Of a stretch of 64,000 nucleotides of DNA, positions 25,229-34,060 are shown one piece after another (within the stretch, counting starts at the first letter, position 1; each line of letters starts with the position of its first letter). Under the pieces are notes generated by a model, which saw nothing but the letters and a program-made list of their open reading frames with translations, did not search any database and was not told the DNA's origin. This DNA is from Methylorubrum rhodinum (GTDB lineage Bacteria; Pseudomonadota; Alphaproteobacteria; Rhizobiales; Beijerinckiaceae). The stretch is from assembly GCF_014199935.1 (NCBI RefSeq), contig NZ_JACHOP010000005.1, positions 1-64,000 on the forward strand, given 5' to 3'. The position numbers and the translations under genes were made by a program.

Positions 25229-26470
25229 TCAGCCCTCCCGCTTCTTCCTTTGCGCCAGCGTGCGCAGCCGCAGCGCGTTGAGCTTGATGAAGCCCGCGGC
25301 ATCCCGGTGGTCGTAGGCCACCGCGCCTTCCTCGAAGGTGACGAGATCCTGATCGTAGAGGGAATGCGGGCTCTCGCGGCCGACGACGTGGACGCCGCCC
25401 TTGTAGAGCTTGAGCCGTACCGTGCCGGTGACCTTCTCCTGGCTCCTGTCGATCAGCGCCTGGAGCATCTCGCGCTCGGGCGAGAACCAGAAGCCGTTGT
25501 AGATCAGCTCCGCGTATTGTGGCATGAGCTGGTCCTTGAGGTGGGCGGCACCCCGATCGAGCGTGATCGACTCGATGGCGCGGTGGGCCGGCAGCAGGAT
25601 GGTGCCGCCGGGCGTCTCGTACATGCCGCGGCTCTTCATGCCGACGAAGCGGTTCTCGACGAGATCGAGGCGGCCGATGCCGTTGGCGTGGCCGAGTTCG
25701 TTGAGCTTCGCCAGGAGGCTCGCGGGCGAGAGCGCCTCGCCGTCGATCGAGACGGCGTCGCCCCGCTCGAAGCCGATGGTGATGACGGTCGGGGTGTCCG
25801 GCGCCTCCTCCGGCGAGAGGGTGCGGGAATAGACGTAGTCCGGCACCTCGACGGCGGGGTCCTCCAGCACCTTGCCCTCGGACGAGGCGTGCAGGAGGTT
25901 GGCGTCGACCGAGAACGGGCTCTCGCCGCGCTTGTCCTTGGCGATCGGGATCTGATGCTGCTCGGCGAACGCGATGAGCTGCTCGCGCGAACGCAGATCC
26001 CACTCGCGCCAGGGGGCGATCACCGTCACGTCGGGCTTGAGCGCGTAGTACCCGAGTTCGAACCGGACCTGATCGTTGCCCTTGCCGGTGGCGCCGTGAC
26101 AGACGGCGTCGGCGCCGACCTTCTCGGCGATCTCGATCTGCTTCTTGGCGATGAGCGGCCGGGCGATCGAGGTGCCGAGCAGGTAGACGCCCTCGTAGAC
26201 GGCGTTGGCCCGGAACATCGGGAAGACGTAGTCGCGGACGAATTCCTCGCGCAGGTCTTCGATAAATATGTTTTCCGGTTTGATGCCCAGAAGCTCGGCC
26301 TTGCGCCGCGCCGGCTCCAGCTCCTCGCCCTGGCCGAGATCGGCCGTGAAGGTGACGACCTCGCACGCATAGGTGGTCTGTAACCACTTGAGAATGATGG
26401 AGGTATCGAGCCCGCCCGAATAGGCGAGCACGACCTTCCTGACGGCTTTGTTCGGGCTGGCGTCGGACAT
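25229..26470 (-). CDS. argG: Argininosuccinate synthase
   Basis: A 413-residue enzyme joining citrulline and aspartate with ATP in arginine synthesis. [18 protein letters not shown] is the ATP-pyrophosphatase P-loop, followed by family signatures [15 protein letters not shown] and [14 protein letters not shown]. Length is normal. The frame is open upstream far beyond the gene, but [12 protein letters not shown] is the natural start. The 204 bp between it and the divergent isomerase gene should hold its promoter; no attenuator is evident. Confidence 0.97.
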   Translation of the reverse strand: MSDASPNKAVRKVVLAYSGGLDTSIILKWLQTTYACEVVTFTADLGQGEELEPARRKAELLGIKPENIFIEDLREEFVRDYVFPMFRANAVYEGVYLLGTSIARPLIAKKQIEIAEKVGADAVCHGATGKGNDQVRFELGYYALKPDVTVIAPWREWDLRSREQLIAFAEQHQIPIAKDKRGESPFSVDANLLHASSEGKVLEDPAVEVPDYVYSRTLSPEEAPDTPTVITIGFERGDAVSIDGEALSPASLLAKLNELGHANGIGRLDLVENRFVGMKSRGMYETPGGTILLPAHRAIESITLDRGAAHLKDQLMPQYAELIYNGFWFSPEREMLQALIDRSQEKVTGTVRLKLYKGGVHVVGRESPHSLYDQDLVTFEEGAVAYDHRDAAGFIKLNALRLRTLAQRKKREG

Positions 26471-26674
26471 GGCGAGGCTCTTGGGTGGGGCTCTGGACAA
26501 GGGTCGGGCGCGCGTGCCCGGAAGGGTGCGGCTTAACAGCAGGCCCGAGCGCGGCGCAACCGCGGCGGCGCGGTTCGGTTGAAGCTGTGCGGTTCGCTTC
26601 ATGCGGCGCCGTCGTGTCTTGCGGTCGGGGGATCCCGGGACGACGATGCGGAACCCGGTAAGGAGGCACGCTGG

Positions 26675-27301
26675 ATGGCGCGACGGCCGACCCTGGAATT
26701 CTGGTACGAGTTCGCCTCGACCTATTCCTACCTCGCGGCCATGCGCATCGAGGCGCTGGCGGAAGACGCCGGCGTCGAGATCCGATGGCGGCCCTTCCTG
26801 CTCGGTCCGATCTTCGCGGCGCAGGGTTGGACCAACTCGCCGTTCAACCTCTACCCGGCCAAGGGCCGCAACATGTGGCGCGACCTCGACCGCGAGGCCG
26901 CCCGCCTCGGCCTGCCGCCGGTGACGCGCCCGAATCCCTTTCCGCAGAACTCGCTCTCGGCCACCCGCGCGGCGACCTACGGCATCGACCACGACTGGCT
27001 GGTGCCGTTCTCCAAGGCGGTGTTCGAGACGAGCTTTTCTCGCGGCGAATCGATCGCCGAACCGGCGGCCGTCGCGAGGATCCTCGACGGTCTCGGCCTC
27101 GACGGCACCGCGATCCTCAGGGCGGCCTCCGCCGAGACCAACAAGGGCCGCCTCAAGGTGGCGGGCGAGGAGGCGCGCTCCCGCGGCATCTACGGCGCGC
27201 CGAGCTTCCTGGCCGAGGACGGCGAGCTGTTCTGGGGCAACGACCGCCTGGAACAGGCCCTGACCTGGGCCGCCGGCGACCGGCCCGCGGGATTGCGGTA
27301 A
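26675..27301 (+). CDS. 2-hydroxychromene-2-carboxylate isomerase family protein
   Basis: A 208-residue DsbA-like/GST-kappa fold protein. [19 protein letters not shown] at the N-terminus carries the catalytic serine position of HCCA isomerases, RPFLLGPIF follows, and the C-terminal [24 protein letters not shown] region holds the cis-proline. A very strong ribosome site, AAGGAGG, precedes ATG 26675. The family includes naphthalene-pathway isomerases and kappa-class GSTs; with no aromatic pathway genes nearby a glutathione-linked role is as likely. Confidence 0.88.
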   Translation: MARRPTLEFWYEFASTYSYLAAMRIEALAEDAGVEIRWRPFLLGPIFAAQGWTNSPFNLYPAKGRNMWRDLDREAARLGLPPVTRPNPFPQNSLSATRAATYGIDHDWLVPFSKAVFETSFSRGESIAEPAAVARILDGLGLDGTAILRAASAETNKGRLKVAGEEARSRGIYGAPSFLAEDGELFWGNDRLEQALTWAAGDRPAGLR

Positions 27302-27410
27302 GCTTGGACCATCTGCGCCGCGCATCCCGCTCTCCCGGTTCCTGCCCCGGGCGCATGGAGCGAGGGCGGAATGCGGCCCTGAACCCGGCGGCATGCCACG
27401 AGAGGTCCTG

Positions 27411-28286
27411 ATGACGGACGATGTTCCCCACGGTTCCGCGACGGCGCGCGCCGAGCCCGGTCGCCGCGCCTTCTTGAAGACGAGCCTCGGCGCGGGCTTC
27501 GCGCTCGCAGTGCTCCCGGTTTCGGCCGCCACCGTCACGACGCCGGCCGAAGGGCTGACCGTGGGCGAGGTGACGGTGCCCTCGCTCGGCGTCGAGATTC
27601 CGGCCTACCGGGCGATGCCGGCCTCGGGCGGTCCGTTCCCGATCATGTTGGTCGTTCAGGAGATCTTCGGGGTCCACGAGCACATCAAGGACGTGTGCCG
27701 GCGCTTCGCCAAGCTCGGCTACTACGCCATCGCCCCGGACCTGTTCGCCCGCCAGGGCGACGCCACCAAGGCCGACATCCCGACGATCCGGAAGGAGATC
27801 GTGCCGAAGGTGCCGGACGCGCAGGTGATGGACGACCTCGACGCCACGGTGGCGTTCGCCGGCCTGAGCGGTGCGGCGGACGTGAAGCGGCTCGGCATCA
27901 CCGGCTTCTGCTGGGGCGGACGCATCGTCTGGCTCTACGCCGCGCACACCAACACGCTGAAGGCGGGCGTGGCCTTCTACGGCATCCTCGGCGGGGCGGC
28001 CTCGCCCCCCTCGGAGCTGAAGCCGCGCAACCCCGTCGACATCGCCGCCGATCTCAAGGCGCCGGTGCTCGGCCTCTACGCGGGCCAGGACGACAACATC
28101 CCGATGCCGATCATTGAGCAGATGCAGAAGGGCCTGAAGGACGCCAACGGCTCGTCGCGGATCGAGGTCTTCCCGGACGCCCCCCACGGCTTCCACGCCG
28201 ATTACCGCCCGACCTACCGGGAGGGCCCCGCGACCGAGGCGTGGGGCAAGGCGCTGGCGTGGTTCAAGGCGAACGGGGTCGGATAG
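27411..28286 (+). CDS. Tat-exported dienelactone hydrolase family protein
   Basis: A 291-residue alpha/beta hydrolase. The N-terminus has a twin-arginine signal ([20 protein letters not shown]), so the mature enzyme is probably periplasmic. The dienelactone hydrolase triad is visible: Cys in GFCWGGR, Asp in AGQDDNIP, His in [10 protein letters not shown]; the [20 protein letters not shown] segment is also typical. The start at 27411 is preferred because GAGAGG precedes it; an ATG 18 bases upstream lacks a site. The chlorocatechol-type activity is only a family label; the substrate is unknown. Confidence 0.88.
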   Translation: MTDDVPHGSATARAEPGRRAFLKTSLGAGFALAVLPVSAATVTTPAEGLTVGEVTVPSLGVEIPAYRAMPASGGPFPIMLVVQEIFGVHEHIKDVCRRFAKLGYYAIAPDLFARQGDATKADIPTIRKEIVPKVPDAQVMDDLDATVAFAGLSGAADVKRLGITGFCWGGRIVWLYAAHTNTLKAGVAFYGILGGAASPPSELKPRNPVDIAADLKAPVLGLYAGQDDNIPMPIIEQMQKGLKDANGSSRIEVFPDAPHGFHADYRPTYREGPATEAWGKALAWFKANGVG

Positions 28287-28293
28287 GACGCTT

Positions 28294-28408
28294 TCCCCTC
28301 CCCCTTGCGGGGAGGGGTCAGGGGTGGAGGTGGTGCAGAAGGCACCGCTTCCGCCTCATCCTGCACCACCCCCACCTCCTACCTCCTCCCCGCAAGGGGG
28401 AGGAGAGG
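28294..28408. repeat. Palindromic repeat on one side of the MFS gene (family D, copy 1)
   Basis: The element begins CCCCTCCCCCTTGCGGGGAG and ends with CTCCCCGCAAGGGGGAGG, with an inner inverted pair (GGTGGTGCAG against CTGCACCACC). A sister copy is at 29807-29922 on the other side of the MFS transporter gene. Confidence 0.82.
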
Positions 28409-28472
28409 CGCCTTGTTTTGCGGCTGTCGCGTTCATTGAACACGGTCACCACATGCGCGTCAGCCGACGTGT

Positions 28473-29750
28473 TCACGCCGCCACCGGCACCGGTTCCCGC
28501 GGTCGCGTGCCCACGAACAGGGCCATCATCGCCGCAGCGATACACAAAAGCCCCGCCGAGACGAAGGCCGAAAAATAATCCCCCGTGCCGGTGCGGACCG
28601 CGCCCGCGGCCCAGGCGGCGCTGGCCGCGCCGATCTGGTGGGCGGCGGCGATCCAGCCGAACATCAGCGCGGCGTTCTCCTCGCCGAAAACCTTGCCGGC
28701 CAGACTCACGGTCGGCGGCACGGTGGCGATCCAGTCGAGGCCGTAGAACACGGCGAACAGCGACAGGCCGTAGACGCTGAAATCGAACGAGTAGGGCAGG
28801 AACATCAGCGAGAGCCCGCGCAGGCCGTAATACCACGCGAGCAGGCGACGCGGGTCGTAGCGGTCGGTGAGCCAGCCCGAGGCGGTGGTACCGACGAGAT
28901 CGCACAGGCCCATCAGCGCCAGCACGCCGGCGGCCGTCACCGCCGGGATGCCCCGGTCGATGCAGGCCGGGATCAGGTGGGTGCCGATCAAGCCGTTGGT
29001 CGAGGCGCCGCAGATGAAGAAGGTGCCGGACAGCAGCCAGAAGTCGCGTGAGCGCAGGCCCGTGGCGAGGCCCTGGAGCGCGCGCCGGGCCGGATTGATC
29101 CCGCCCTTCGGGGCCGGCTGCACTGTCGTTTCGCCGAAGCGGGGCAGGCCGAGATCGGACGGACGGTCGCGCATCAGCCACGCCACCAGCGGCACCAGCG
29201 CGAGCGCGGCGAGTGCGACCGTCAGCGCCACGGAGCGCCACCCCTGGCCCTCGGCGAGGTGGGCCAGCACCGGCAGGAACACGAGCTGCCCCGTGGCGGC
29301 GCTCGCGGTGAGCAGCCCGACCACGAGGCCGCGATGGCGCCCGAACCAGCGCGCCGCGATGGTCGCGCCGAGCACGTTCGCCACCATGCCGGTGCCCGCG
29401 CCGACGACGAGACCCCACAGCAGCACCATCTGCCAGACCTCGCGCATCAGCACGGTGGCGGCGGTGCCGACGGCGAGCACGACGAGCGTGGTGCAGACCG
29501 AGCGGCGCAGGCCGAACCGCTCGATGATCGCCACCGCGAACGGGCCGATCATGCCGTAGAGGAAGATGTTGAGGGCGATGCCCCCGCTGATGGTCGCGGT
29601 GCTCCAGCCGAATTCCCGCTCCCACGGCACGATCAGCACGCCCGGCGTCGCCCGCACGCCCGCGCCGACCAGCAGCACGAGGAAGGTCAAGCCCGCGACG
29701 ATCCAGCCGTAATGCAGGCGCGTGGGGACTGGCGGCGTGGAAGAGAGCAT
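28473..29750 (-). CDS. MFS transporter (monocarboxylate/oxalate-formate type)
   Basis: A 425-residue protein with twelve hydrophobic segments. It starts LHYGWIVAGLTFLVLLVGAG, and has WEREFGWS, the MFS loop signature ERFGLRRSV, and a second LTDRYDPRRLLAWYY after helix 8. This N-terminal pattern (HYGWIV..., PLEREFGWSR) is typical of the OFA/monocarboxylate group that imports or exchanges small organic acids. The substrate is not determined. It is isolated between two copies of one repeat, and transcribed away from the tautomerase/MarR pair's start. Confidence 0.88.
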   Translation of the reverse strand: MLSSTPPVPTRLHYGWIVAGLTFLVLLVGAGVRATPGVLIVPWEREFGWSTATISGGIALNIFLYGMIGPFAVAIIERFGLRRSVCTTLVVLAVGTAATVLMREVWQMVLLWGLVVGAGTGMVANVLGATIAARWFGRHRGLVVGLLTASAATGQLVFLPVLAHLAEGQGWRSVALTVALAALALVPLVAWLMRDRPSDLGLPRFGETTVQPAPKGGINPARRALQGLATGLRSRDFWLLSGTFFICGASTNGLIGTHLIPACIDRGIPAVTAAGVLALMGLCDLVGTTASGWLTDRYDPRRLLAWYYGLRGLSLMFLPYSFDFSVYGLSLFAVFYGLDWIATVPPTVSLAGKVFGEENAALMFGWIAAAHQIGAASAAWAAGAVRTGTGDYFSAFVSAGLLCIAAAMMALFVGTRPREPVPVAA

Positions 29751-29806
29751 GCCGGGCTCCGGGGAAGGTTGCGTTCAAAGAAGCGGCGAGTGAACAGGAC
29801 CGGACG

Positions 29807-29922
29807 CCTCTCCTCCCCCTTGCGGGGAGGAGCCGGAGGTGGGGGTGGTTCAGAAGGCACCGCTGCGGTTCCTTCTGAACCACCCCCACCCCGAACCCCT
29901 CCCCGCAAGGGGGAGGGGACCC
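29807..29922. repeat. Palindromic repeat on the other side of the MFS gene (family D, copy 2)
   Basis: Ends CCTCTCCTCCCCCTTGCGGG and CCCCGCAAGGGGGAGGGG are inverted; the inner pair GGTGGTTCAGAAGG and CCTTCTGAACCACC is a perfect 14-bp hairpin. It shares the layout and the central CAGAAGGCACCGCT with copy 1 at 28294-28408. Confidence 0.82.
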
Positions 29923-29976
29923 GCGCCTGCTCCGTCATTCACGATGCTGCGCAGGCACCTTGGTCCGAGACGGCGG

Positions 29977-30357
29977 TCAGGCGTACTGCGCCTCGCCGTT
30001 GCCGAAGGACCAGTTCTCCTTGGGCACCTCGACGAGGCTGATGAACACGTCCTCCCGGCGCAGGCCCAGCCGCTCGTGCAGACCGTCGGCGACCGCCCGG
30101 TAGAAGGCCTTCTTCAACTCGACGCTGCGCCCGGCATTCAGGGTCACCTGGATCATCAGGGCGTCCGCGCTGCGCGCGATCCCGAGATAGGTCGGATCGA
30201 TCACGAGGCCGCCCGCCGCATGCTCGGCGATGACCTGGAAGCGGTCGTTCTCCGGCACGTTGAGCGTCGTCCGCATGGCCTCGTAGACCACGTCGCCGAC
30301 GGTCTGCCGGTATTCCGGCGGCTTGCCCTGGGGCAGGTCGATGCGAACGAGCGGCAT
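29977..30357 (-). CDS. Tautomerase family protein
   Basis: A 126-residue protein starting MPLVRID, so that after Met removal Pro1 becomes the catalytic base of the tautomerase superfamily. The RFQVIAEH and YLGIARSADALMIQVTLN blocks fit the MIF/4-oxalocrotonate tautomerase-like two-unit members (about 130 residues). It lies 17 bases downstream of a MarR regulator on the same strand and is probably controlled by it. Substrate unknown. Confidence 0.88.
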   Translation of the reverse strand: MPLVRIDLPQGKPPEYRQTVGDVVYEAMRTTLNVPENDRFQVIAEHAAGGLVIDPTYLGIARSADALMIQVTLNAGRSVELKKAFYRAVADGLHERLGLRREDVFISLVEVPKENWSFGNGEAQYA

Positions 30358-30374
30358 GGTCCGACAATCTCCGG

Positions 30375-30791
30375 TCAGGTGGGATCGATCCGGGCGAGCC
30401 GGCCGGCGAGGTCGGCGACGATGGCCGGCGGGAGCGCGGTCTCGACGCGCGTTTGCGCCTCGCGCCACAGTGGCAGGGCGGCACCGAGCGCCGCGCGGCC
30501 CTCCTCGGTCAGCGCGGCGACGCGCTCGCGCTGGTCGGCGGCGTTGACGGAAAGCCGCACGAGGCCGCGCCGCTCCAGCGGATCGAGGTTGCGGCCCATG
30601 GTCGAGCGGTCGAGTGCGGCCTCCGTGGCGAGCCGCGTCACGCCGACGGGGCCGAGCCGCTCCAGGATGCGCAGGATCGAGAACTGGGTGATGCGCAAAT
30701 CCACCGGCCGCAGCGCCGCGTCGTAGGCGGCGGTGACCGCGCGGGTGACGCGGCGCAGGTTCGCACAGAGGCAGGGCGAGTCGGCGGCCAT
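30375..30791 (-). CDS. MarR family transcriptional regulator
   Basis: A 138-residue winged-helix protein. The core is LRITQFSILRILERLGPVGV, then LATEAALDRSTMGRNLDPLE (recognition helix) and the wing VNAADQRERVAALTEEGR. Two cysteines near the N-terminus (SPCLCANLRR) could be redox sensors, as in other MarR proteins with a Cys-rich N-terminus. It precedes a tautomerase gene in the same operon. A perfect 12-bp palindrome sits just before its start, so autoregulation is likely. Confidence 0.9.
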   Translation of the reverse strand: MAADSPCLCANLRRVTRAVTAAYDAALRPVDLRITQFSILRILERLGPVGVTRLATEAALDRSTMGRNLDPLERRGLVRLSVNAADQRERVAALTEEGRAALGAALPLWREAQTRVETALPPAIVADLAGRLARIDPT

Positions 30792-30796
30792 GAAGC

Positions 30797-30808
30797 GGGT
30801 ATATACCC
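30797..30808 (-). promoter_or_regulatory. Palindromic candidate operator/-10 element of the MarR gene
   Basis: GGGTATATACCC is a perfect 12-bp palindrome that ends 5 bases before the MarR start codon. Its TATA core could also be the -10 box, which would make the transcript nearly leaderless and let the bound regulator block RNA polymerase. No ribosome site is seen in front of the start, consistent with this. Binding by MarR is inference. Confidence 0.45.
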
Positions 30809-31068
30809 TTTTCTCGTCCCGTCCAGTCCGGAGGTGCGTCCGCCGGCACGGCCGGCGTCCCCGATGGGCGGTCTTGCGGACGGTCGGACACAGGTCTCGT
30901 GCGATCGATCAGGCGGCGGGTGCAATCGTGCGGCGGCGCTTGACTTGGAATGCGACCTGCATCCCACTCGCCGTCGATCGTCGAGCGCATCGACCGAACC
31001 GGGAGCGAGGCCGCGCCGTCCCGTCACGCTTGCGGCAGGCCGGTATCCTGCCTTCGAGGAGCCGCGCC

Positions 31069-33501
31069 ATGGCCGCCGTCAACGCCAGCAGCCTCATCCG
31101 CGTCTCGATCTCCGACGCCGAGGTTCAGTCGGGCAAGGGTTCGTACTCCCCCTCCATTTCCGGGAGCGGGCGCTTCGTCCTTTTTCTGAGCGACGGCACC
31201 CTGGCGCCGAACGACGCCAGTCCGGTCCAGGATCTCTTCCTGCGCGACCTCGCGGCCGGCACGACCACGCTCGTGACCGTGGCGACCGTCGCCTCGGGCG
31301 CCAACAACTATAGTTGGAGCGGTTCGGTCTCCGACGACGGACGCTACGCGGCGTTCTACAGCCCCGCCTCCAACCTCGTCGACGGCGACACGGACGGGGC
31401 CAACGACGTGTTCGTGCGCGACCTGCACTCCGGCGCGACCTTCCGGATCTCGCAGGCCGCGGACGGGACGGCGGGCAACGCCGAGAGCCTCTCTCCGGAG
31501 ATGTCCGGCGACGGACGATGGGTCGCCTTCTACAGCCGCGCCTCCGACCTCGTCGCCGGCGACCTCAACAACGACCTCGACGTGTTCGTCTACGACATGC
31601 TGAGCGGCACCAACCGGCTCGTCTCCCTTGCCGTCGACGGCCGCCAGGGCAACGGGTCCAGCTACGGCGCCGACATCTCGGCCGACGGCCGCTACGTCCT
31701 GTTTCAGAGCGATGCCACCAACCTCGTGACCGGCGACACCAACGCCGCCGCCGACGTGTTCCTGCGCGACACCCTCGCCGGCACTACCACCCGCGTCTCG
31801 CTCGGCGCGGGCGGCGCGCAGGCCAACGACAACTGTTACGCGTCCGGCCTGTCCGACAACGGCCGCTACGTCGTGTTCAACGGCTACGCCAGCAACCTCG
31901 TGGCCGGCGACACCAACGGCACGTCCGACGTGTTCCTGCGCGATACGGTGGCCGGCACGACCAAGCTCGTCTCCGTGAGTTCGGCCGGCACGATCGCCAA
32001 CGATTCGAGCTTCGATGCCGACATCTCGGCCGACGGCCGCTACGTCGTGTTCGAGAGCAATGCCGACAACCTCGTGGCCGGCGACACCAACGACACCGCG
32101 GACGTCTTCCTGCGCGACACGGTGGCCGGCACCACGATCCGCCTCTCGGTGTCCTGGAACGGCGCCGAGGCGAACGCCTCGTCCGGCGACGCGCACATCT
32201 CCGCCGACGGCCGCTTCGTCACCTTCTCCAGCAGCGCGAGCAACCTCGTGCGCGGCGACACCAACGGCGGCTACGACATCTTCCGGGTGTCGCTCGCCGC
32301 CTCGGAGGCGGCCGACCGGATGATCGGCTCGGACGGGGCCGACACGATCAGCGGCCTCGGCGGCGCCGACATCCTCGACGGCGGGCGCGGCGCCGACACG
32401 CTGATCGGCGGGAGCGGCAACGACACCTTCATCGTCGACAGCGCGAGCGACCGGATCGTCGAGGCGGCCGGCGGCGGCTTCGACAGCGTCCTGACCCGCG
32501 TCAGCTACACCCTCGCCATCGGACAGGCGATCGAGAGCCTCGCCACGGTCGAGGCCGGCGCGCGCGACGCCGTGAACCTCACCGGCAATGCGTTCGCCAA
32601 CACGCTGACGGGCAATGCCGGCGCCAACGTCCTCAGCGGCGGGGCGAGCGCCGACACCCTGATCGGCGGAGCCGGCGACGACACCTTCGTCGTCGACACC
32701 GCCGGCGACCGGGCGTTCGAGGCGGCGGGCGGCGGGCGCGACACGGTGCTGGCCTCCACGAGCTACACGTTGTCCGCCGGGCAGGAGATCGAGGCGCTGC
32801 AGCTCCTCGCCTCGACCGGCTCGGCCGCCCTGGATCTGACGGGCAATGCGTTCGGCCAAGCGCTGGTCGGCAACGGCGGCGCCAACGTGCTGAACGGCGG
32901 CGGCGGTGCCGACATCCTGACGGGACGAGGCGGCAACGACACCTATCTCGTCGACGCCCTCGGCGACCGGGTCGTCGAGGCGGCGGGCGGCGGCAGCGAC
33001 ACGGTGCTGGCCTCCGTCAGCTACGCGCTGGCCGCGGGCCAGGAGATCGAGGCTCTGCAACTGCTTTCCTCGACCGGCTCGGCGCGGCTGAACCTCGACG
33101 GCAACGCGTTCGGCCAGAAGCTGGTGGGCAACAACGGCGTGAACGTCCTCGACGGCAAGGGCGGCGCCGACCTGCTGACCGGCCGGGGTGGCGCGGACAG
33201 CTTCCAGTTCTCGACGGCGCTCGGCGCGGGCAACGTCGACCGCATCACCGACTTCGCGGCCGAGGACACGGTTCGGCTGGCCAAGAGCGTGTTCTCGGTG
33301 CTGGCGACGGGACAACTCGCCGAGAGCGCGTTCAAGAACATCAGCGCGGGCGCGGCGGATGCCAACGATCGCATCCTCTACAAGCAGGCGACGGGCGAGC
33401 TGTTCTACGACGCCGACGGCTCGGGCAAGGGCGCGGCGGTGAAGTTCGCCGTCATCGACACGAAGGTGGCGCTGACGGCGGTCGACGTCTTCGTGGTGTG
33501 A
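31069..33501 (+). CDS. RTX calcium-binding protein with TolB-like propeller repeats
   Basis: An 810-residue secreted-type protein. Residues about 20-420 contain seven repeats of about 57 residues with the core ISADGRYVVFESNADNL then VAGDTN...DVFLRD, resembling TolB/WD40-like (PD40) blades. Residues about 425-720 hold RTX nonapeptides (DGADTISGLGGADILDGG) alternating with three longer GNDTF..D.A.D...EAAGGG units. The C-terminus (about 725-810) is a TISP-like secretion region with TDFAAEDTVRLAK. There is no Sec signal, so type I secretion is expected, but no ABC/MFP genes are nearby. GAGGAG precedes the start. Confidence 0.88.
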   Translation: MAAVNASSLIRVSISDAEVQSGKGSYSPSISGSGRFVLFLSDGTLAPNDASPVQDLFLRDLAAGTTTLVTVATVASGANNYSWSGSVSDDGRYAAFYSPASNLVDGDTDGANDVFVRDLHSGATFRISQAADGTAGNAESLSPEMSGDGRWVAFYSRASDLVAGDLNNDLDVFVYDMLSGTNRLVSLAVDGRQGNGSSYGADISADGRYVLFQSDATNLVTGDTNAAADVFLRDTLAGTTTRVSLGAGGAQANDNCYASGLSDNGRYVVFNGYASNLVAGDTNGTSDVFLRDTVAGTTKLVSVSSAGTIANDSSFDADISADGRYVVFESNADNLVAGDTNDTADVFLRDTVAGTTIRLSVSWNGAEANASSGDAHISADGRFVTFSSSASNLVRGDTNGGYDIFRVSLAASEAADRMIGSDGADTISGLGGADILDGGRGADTLIGGSGNDTFIVDSASDRIVEAAGGGFDSVLTRVSYTLAIGQAIESLATVEAGARDAVNLTGNAFANTLTGNAGANVLSGGASADTLIGGAGDDTFVVDTAGDRAFEAAGGGRDTVLASTSYTLSAGQEIEALQLLASTGSAALDLTGNAFGQALVGNGGANVLNGGGGADILTGRGGNDTYLVDALGDRVVEAAGGGSDTVLASVSYALAAGQEIEALQLLSSTGSARLNLDGNAFGQKLVGNNGVNVLDGKGGADLLTGRGGADSFQFSTALGAGNVDRITDFAAEDTVRLAKSVFSVLATGQLAESAFKNISAGAADANDRILYKQATGELFYDADGSGKGAAVKFAVIDTKVALTAVDVFVV

Positions 33502-33562
33502 CGCGCGGGTCGCGCCGCCGTGCTATCGGTCGCGGCCCGCAGCAGCCAATGGCCCGTCCTCC

Positions 33563-34060
33563 TTGCGCCTCCTCGTCGTCGCCGTCGGACGCCTGAAGAA
33601 CGGGCCGGAGCGGGATCTCGCCGCCCGTTACCGCGAGCGCGCCGCCGCGCTCGGGCGCGGCCTCGGCGTCTCGGCTTGCGATCTCGCCGAACTCCCGGAA
33701 TCCCGCGCCCGACGCGCCGCCGACCGGGTGGCGGAGGAGGCCGAGGCGATTCTCGCCCTGGTGCCCGCGGAGGCCGCGCTGATCGCCTGCGACGAGCGCG
33801 GGCGCTCCGACTGGCCGAGCGAGCGCCTCGCCGCCCGCATCGGCGAATGGCGCGACCGGGGCCGCCCGGCGCTCGCTTTCGTGATCGGCGGGGCGGACGG
33901 GCTTCACGAGCGCGTGCGCACGCGGGCCGACCATATTCTCGCCTTCGGAGCGGCGACACTGCCGCACGGGCTGGTGCGCGTGCTCGTTCTGGAGCAGGCC
34001 TACCGGACCCTCACCATCCTGGCGGGCCACCCCTACCACCGCGGCGATCCCGACGCATGA
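33563..34060 (+). CDS. rlmH: 23S rRNA (pseudouridine1915-N3)-methyltransferase RlmH
   Basis: A 165-residue SPOUT methyltransferase with the knot motifs FVIGGADGLHERV and LPHGLVRVLVLEQAYRTLTI, ending in HPYHRGDPDA, the conserved family C-terminus. It methylates pseudouridine 1915 of 23S rRNA in the ribosome. The start is a TTG placing MRLLVVAVGRLKNGPE first, which matches the family. It overlaps the next gene by ATGA. In alphaproteobacteria it is commonly followed by the envC-ctpA genes, as seen here. Confidence 0.94.
   Translation: MRLLVVAVGRLKNGPERDLAARYRERAAALGRGLGVSACDLAELPESRARRAADRVAEEAEAILALVPAEAALIACDERGRSDWPSERLAARIGEWRDRGRPALAFVIGGADGLHERVRTRADHILAFGAATLPHGLVRVLVLEQAYRTLTILAGHPYHRGDPDA

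Noticed and set aside
31069..32320. DNA-level tandem periodicity that could suggest a CRISPR-like array.
   Set aside because: The period is about 171 bases, in frame, and reflects protein repeats of about 57 residues; there are no short identical repeats with unique spacers.
31024..33315. A 763-codon - strand frame opposite the RTX protein gene.
   Set aside because: The regular codon pattern of the RTX and propeller repeats leaves the antisense frame open; the translation has no recognisable domain.
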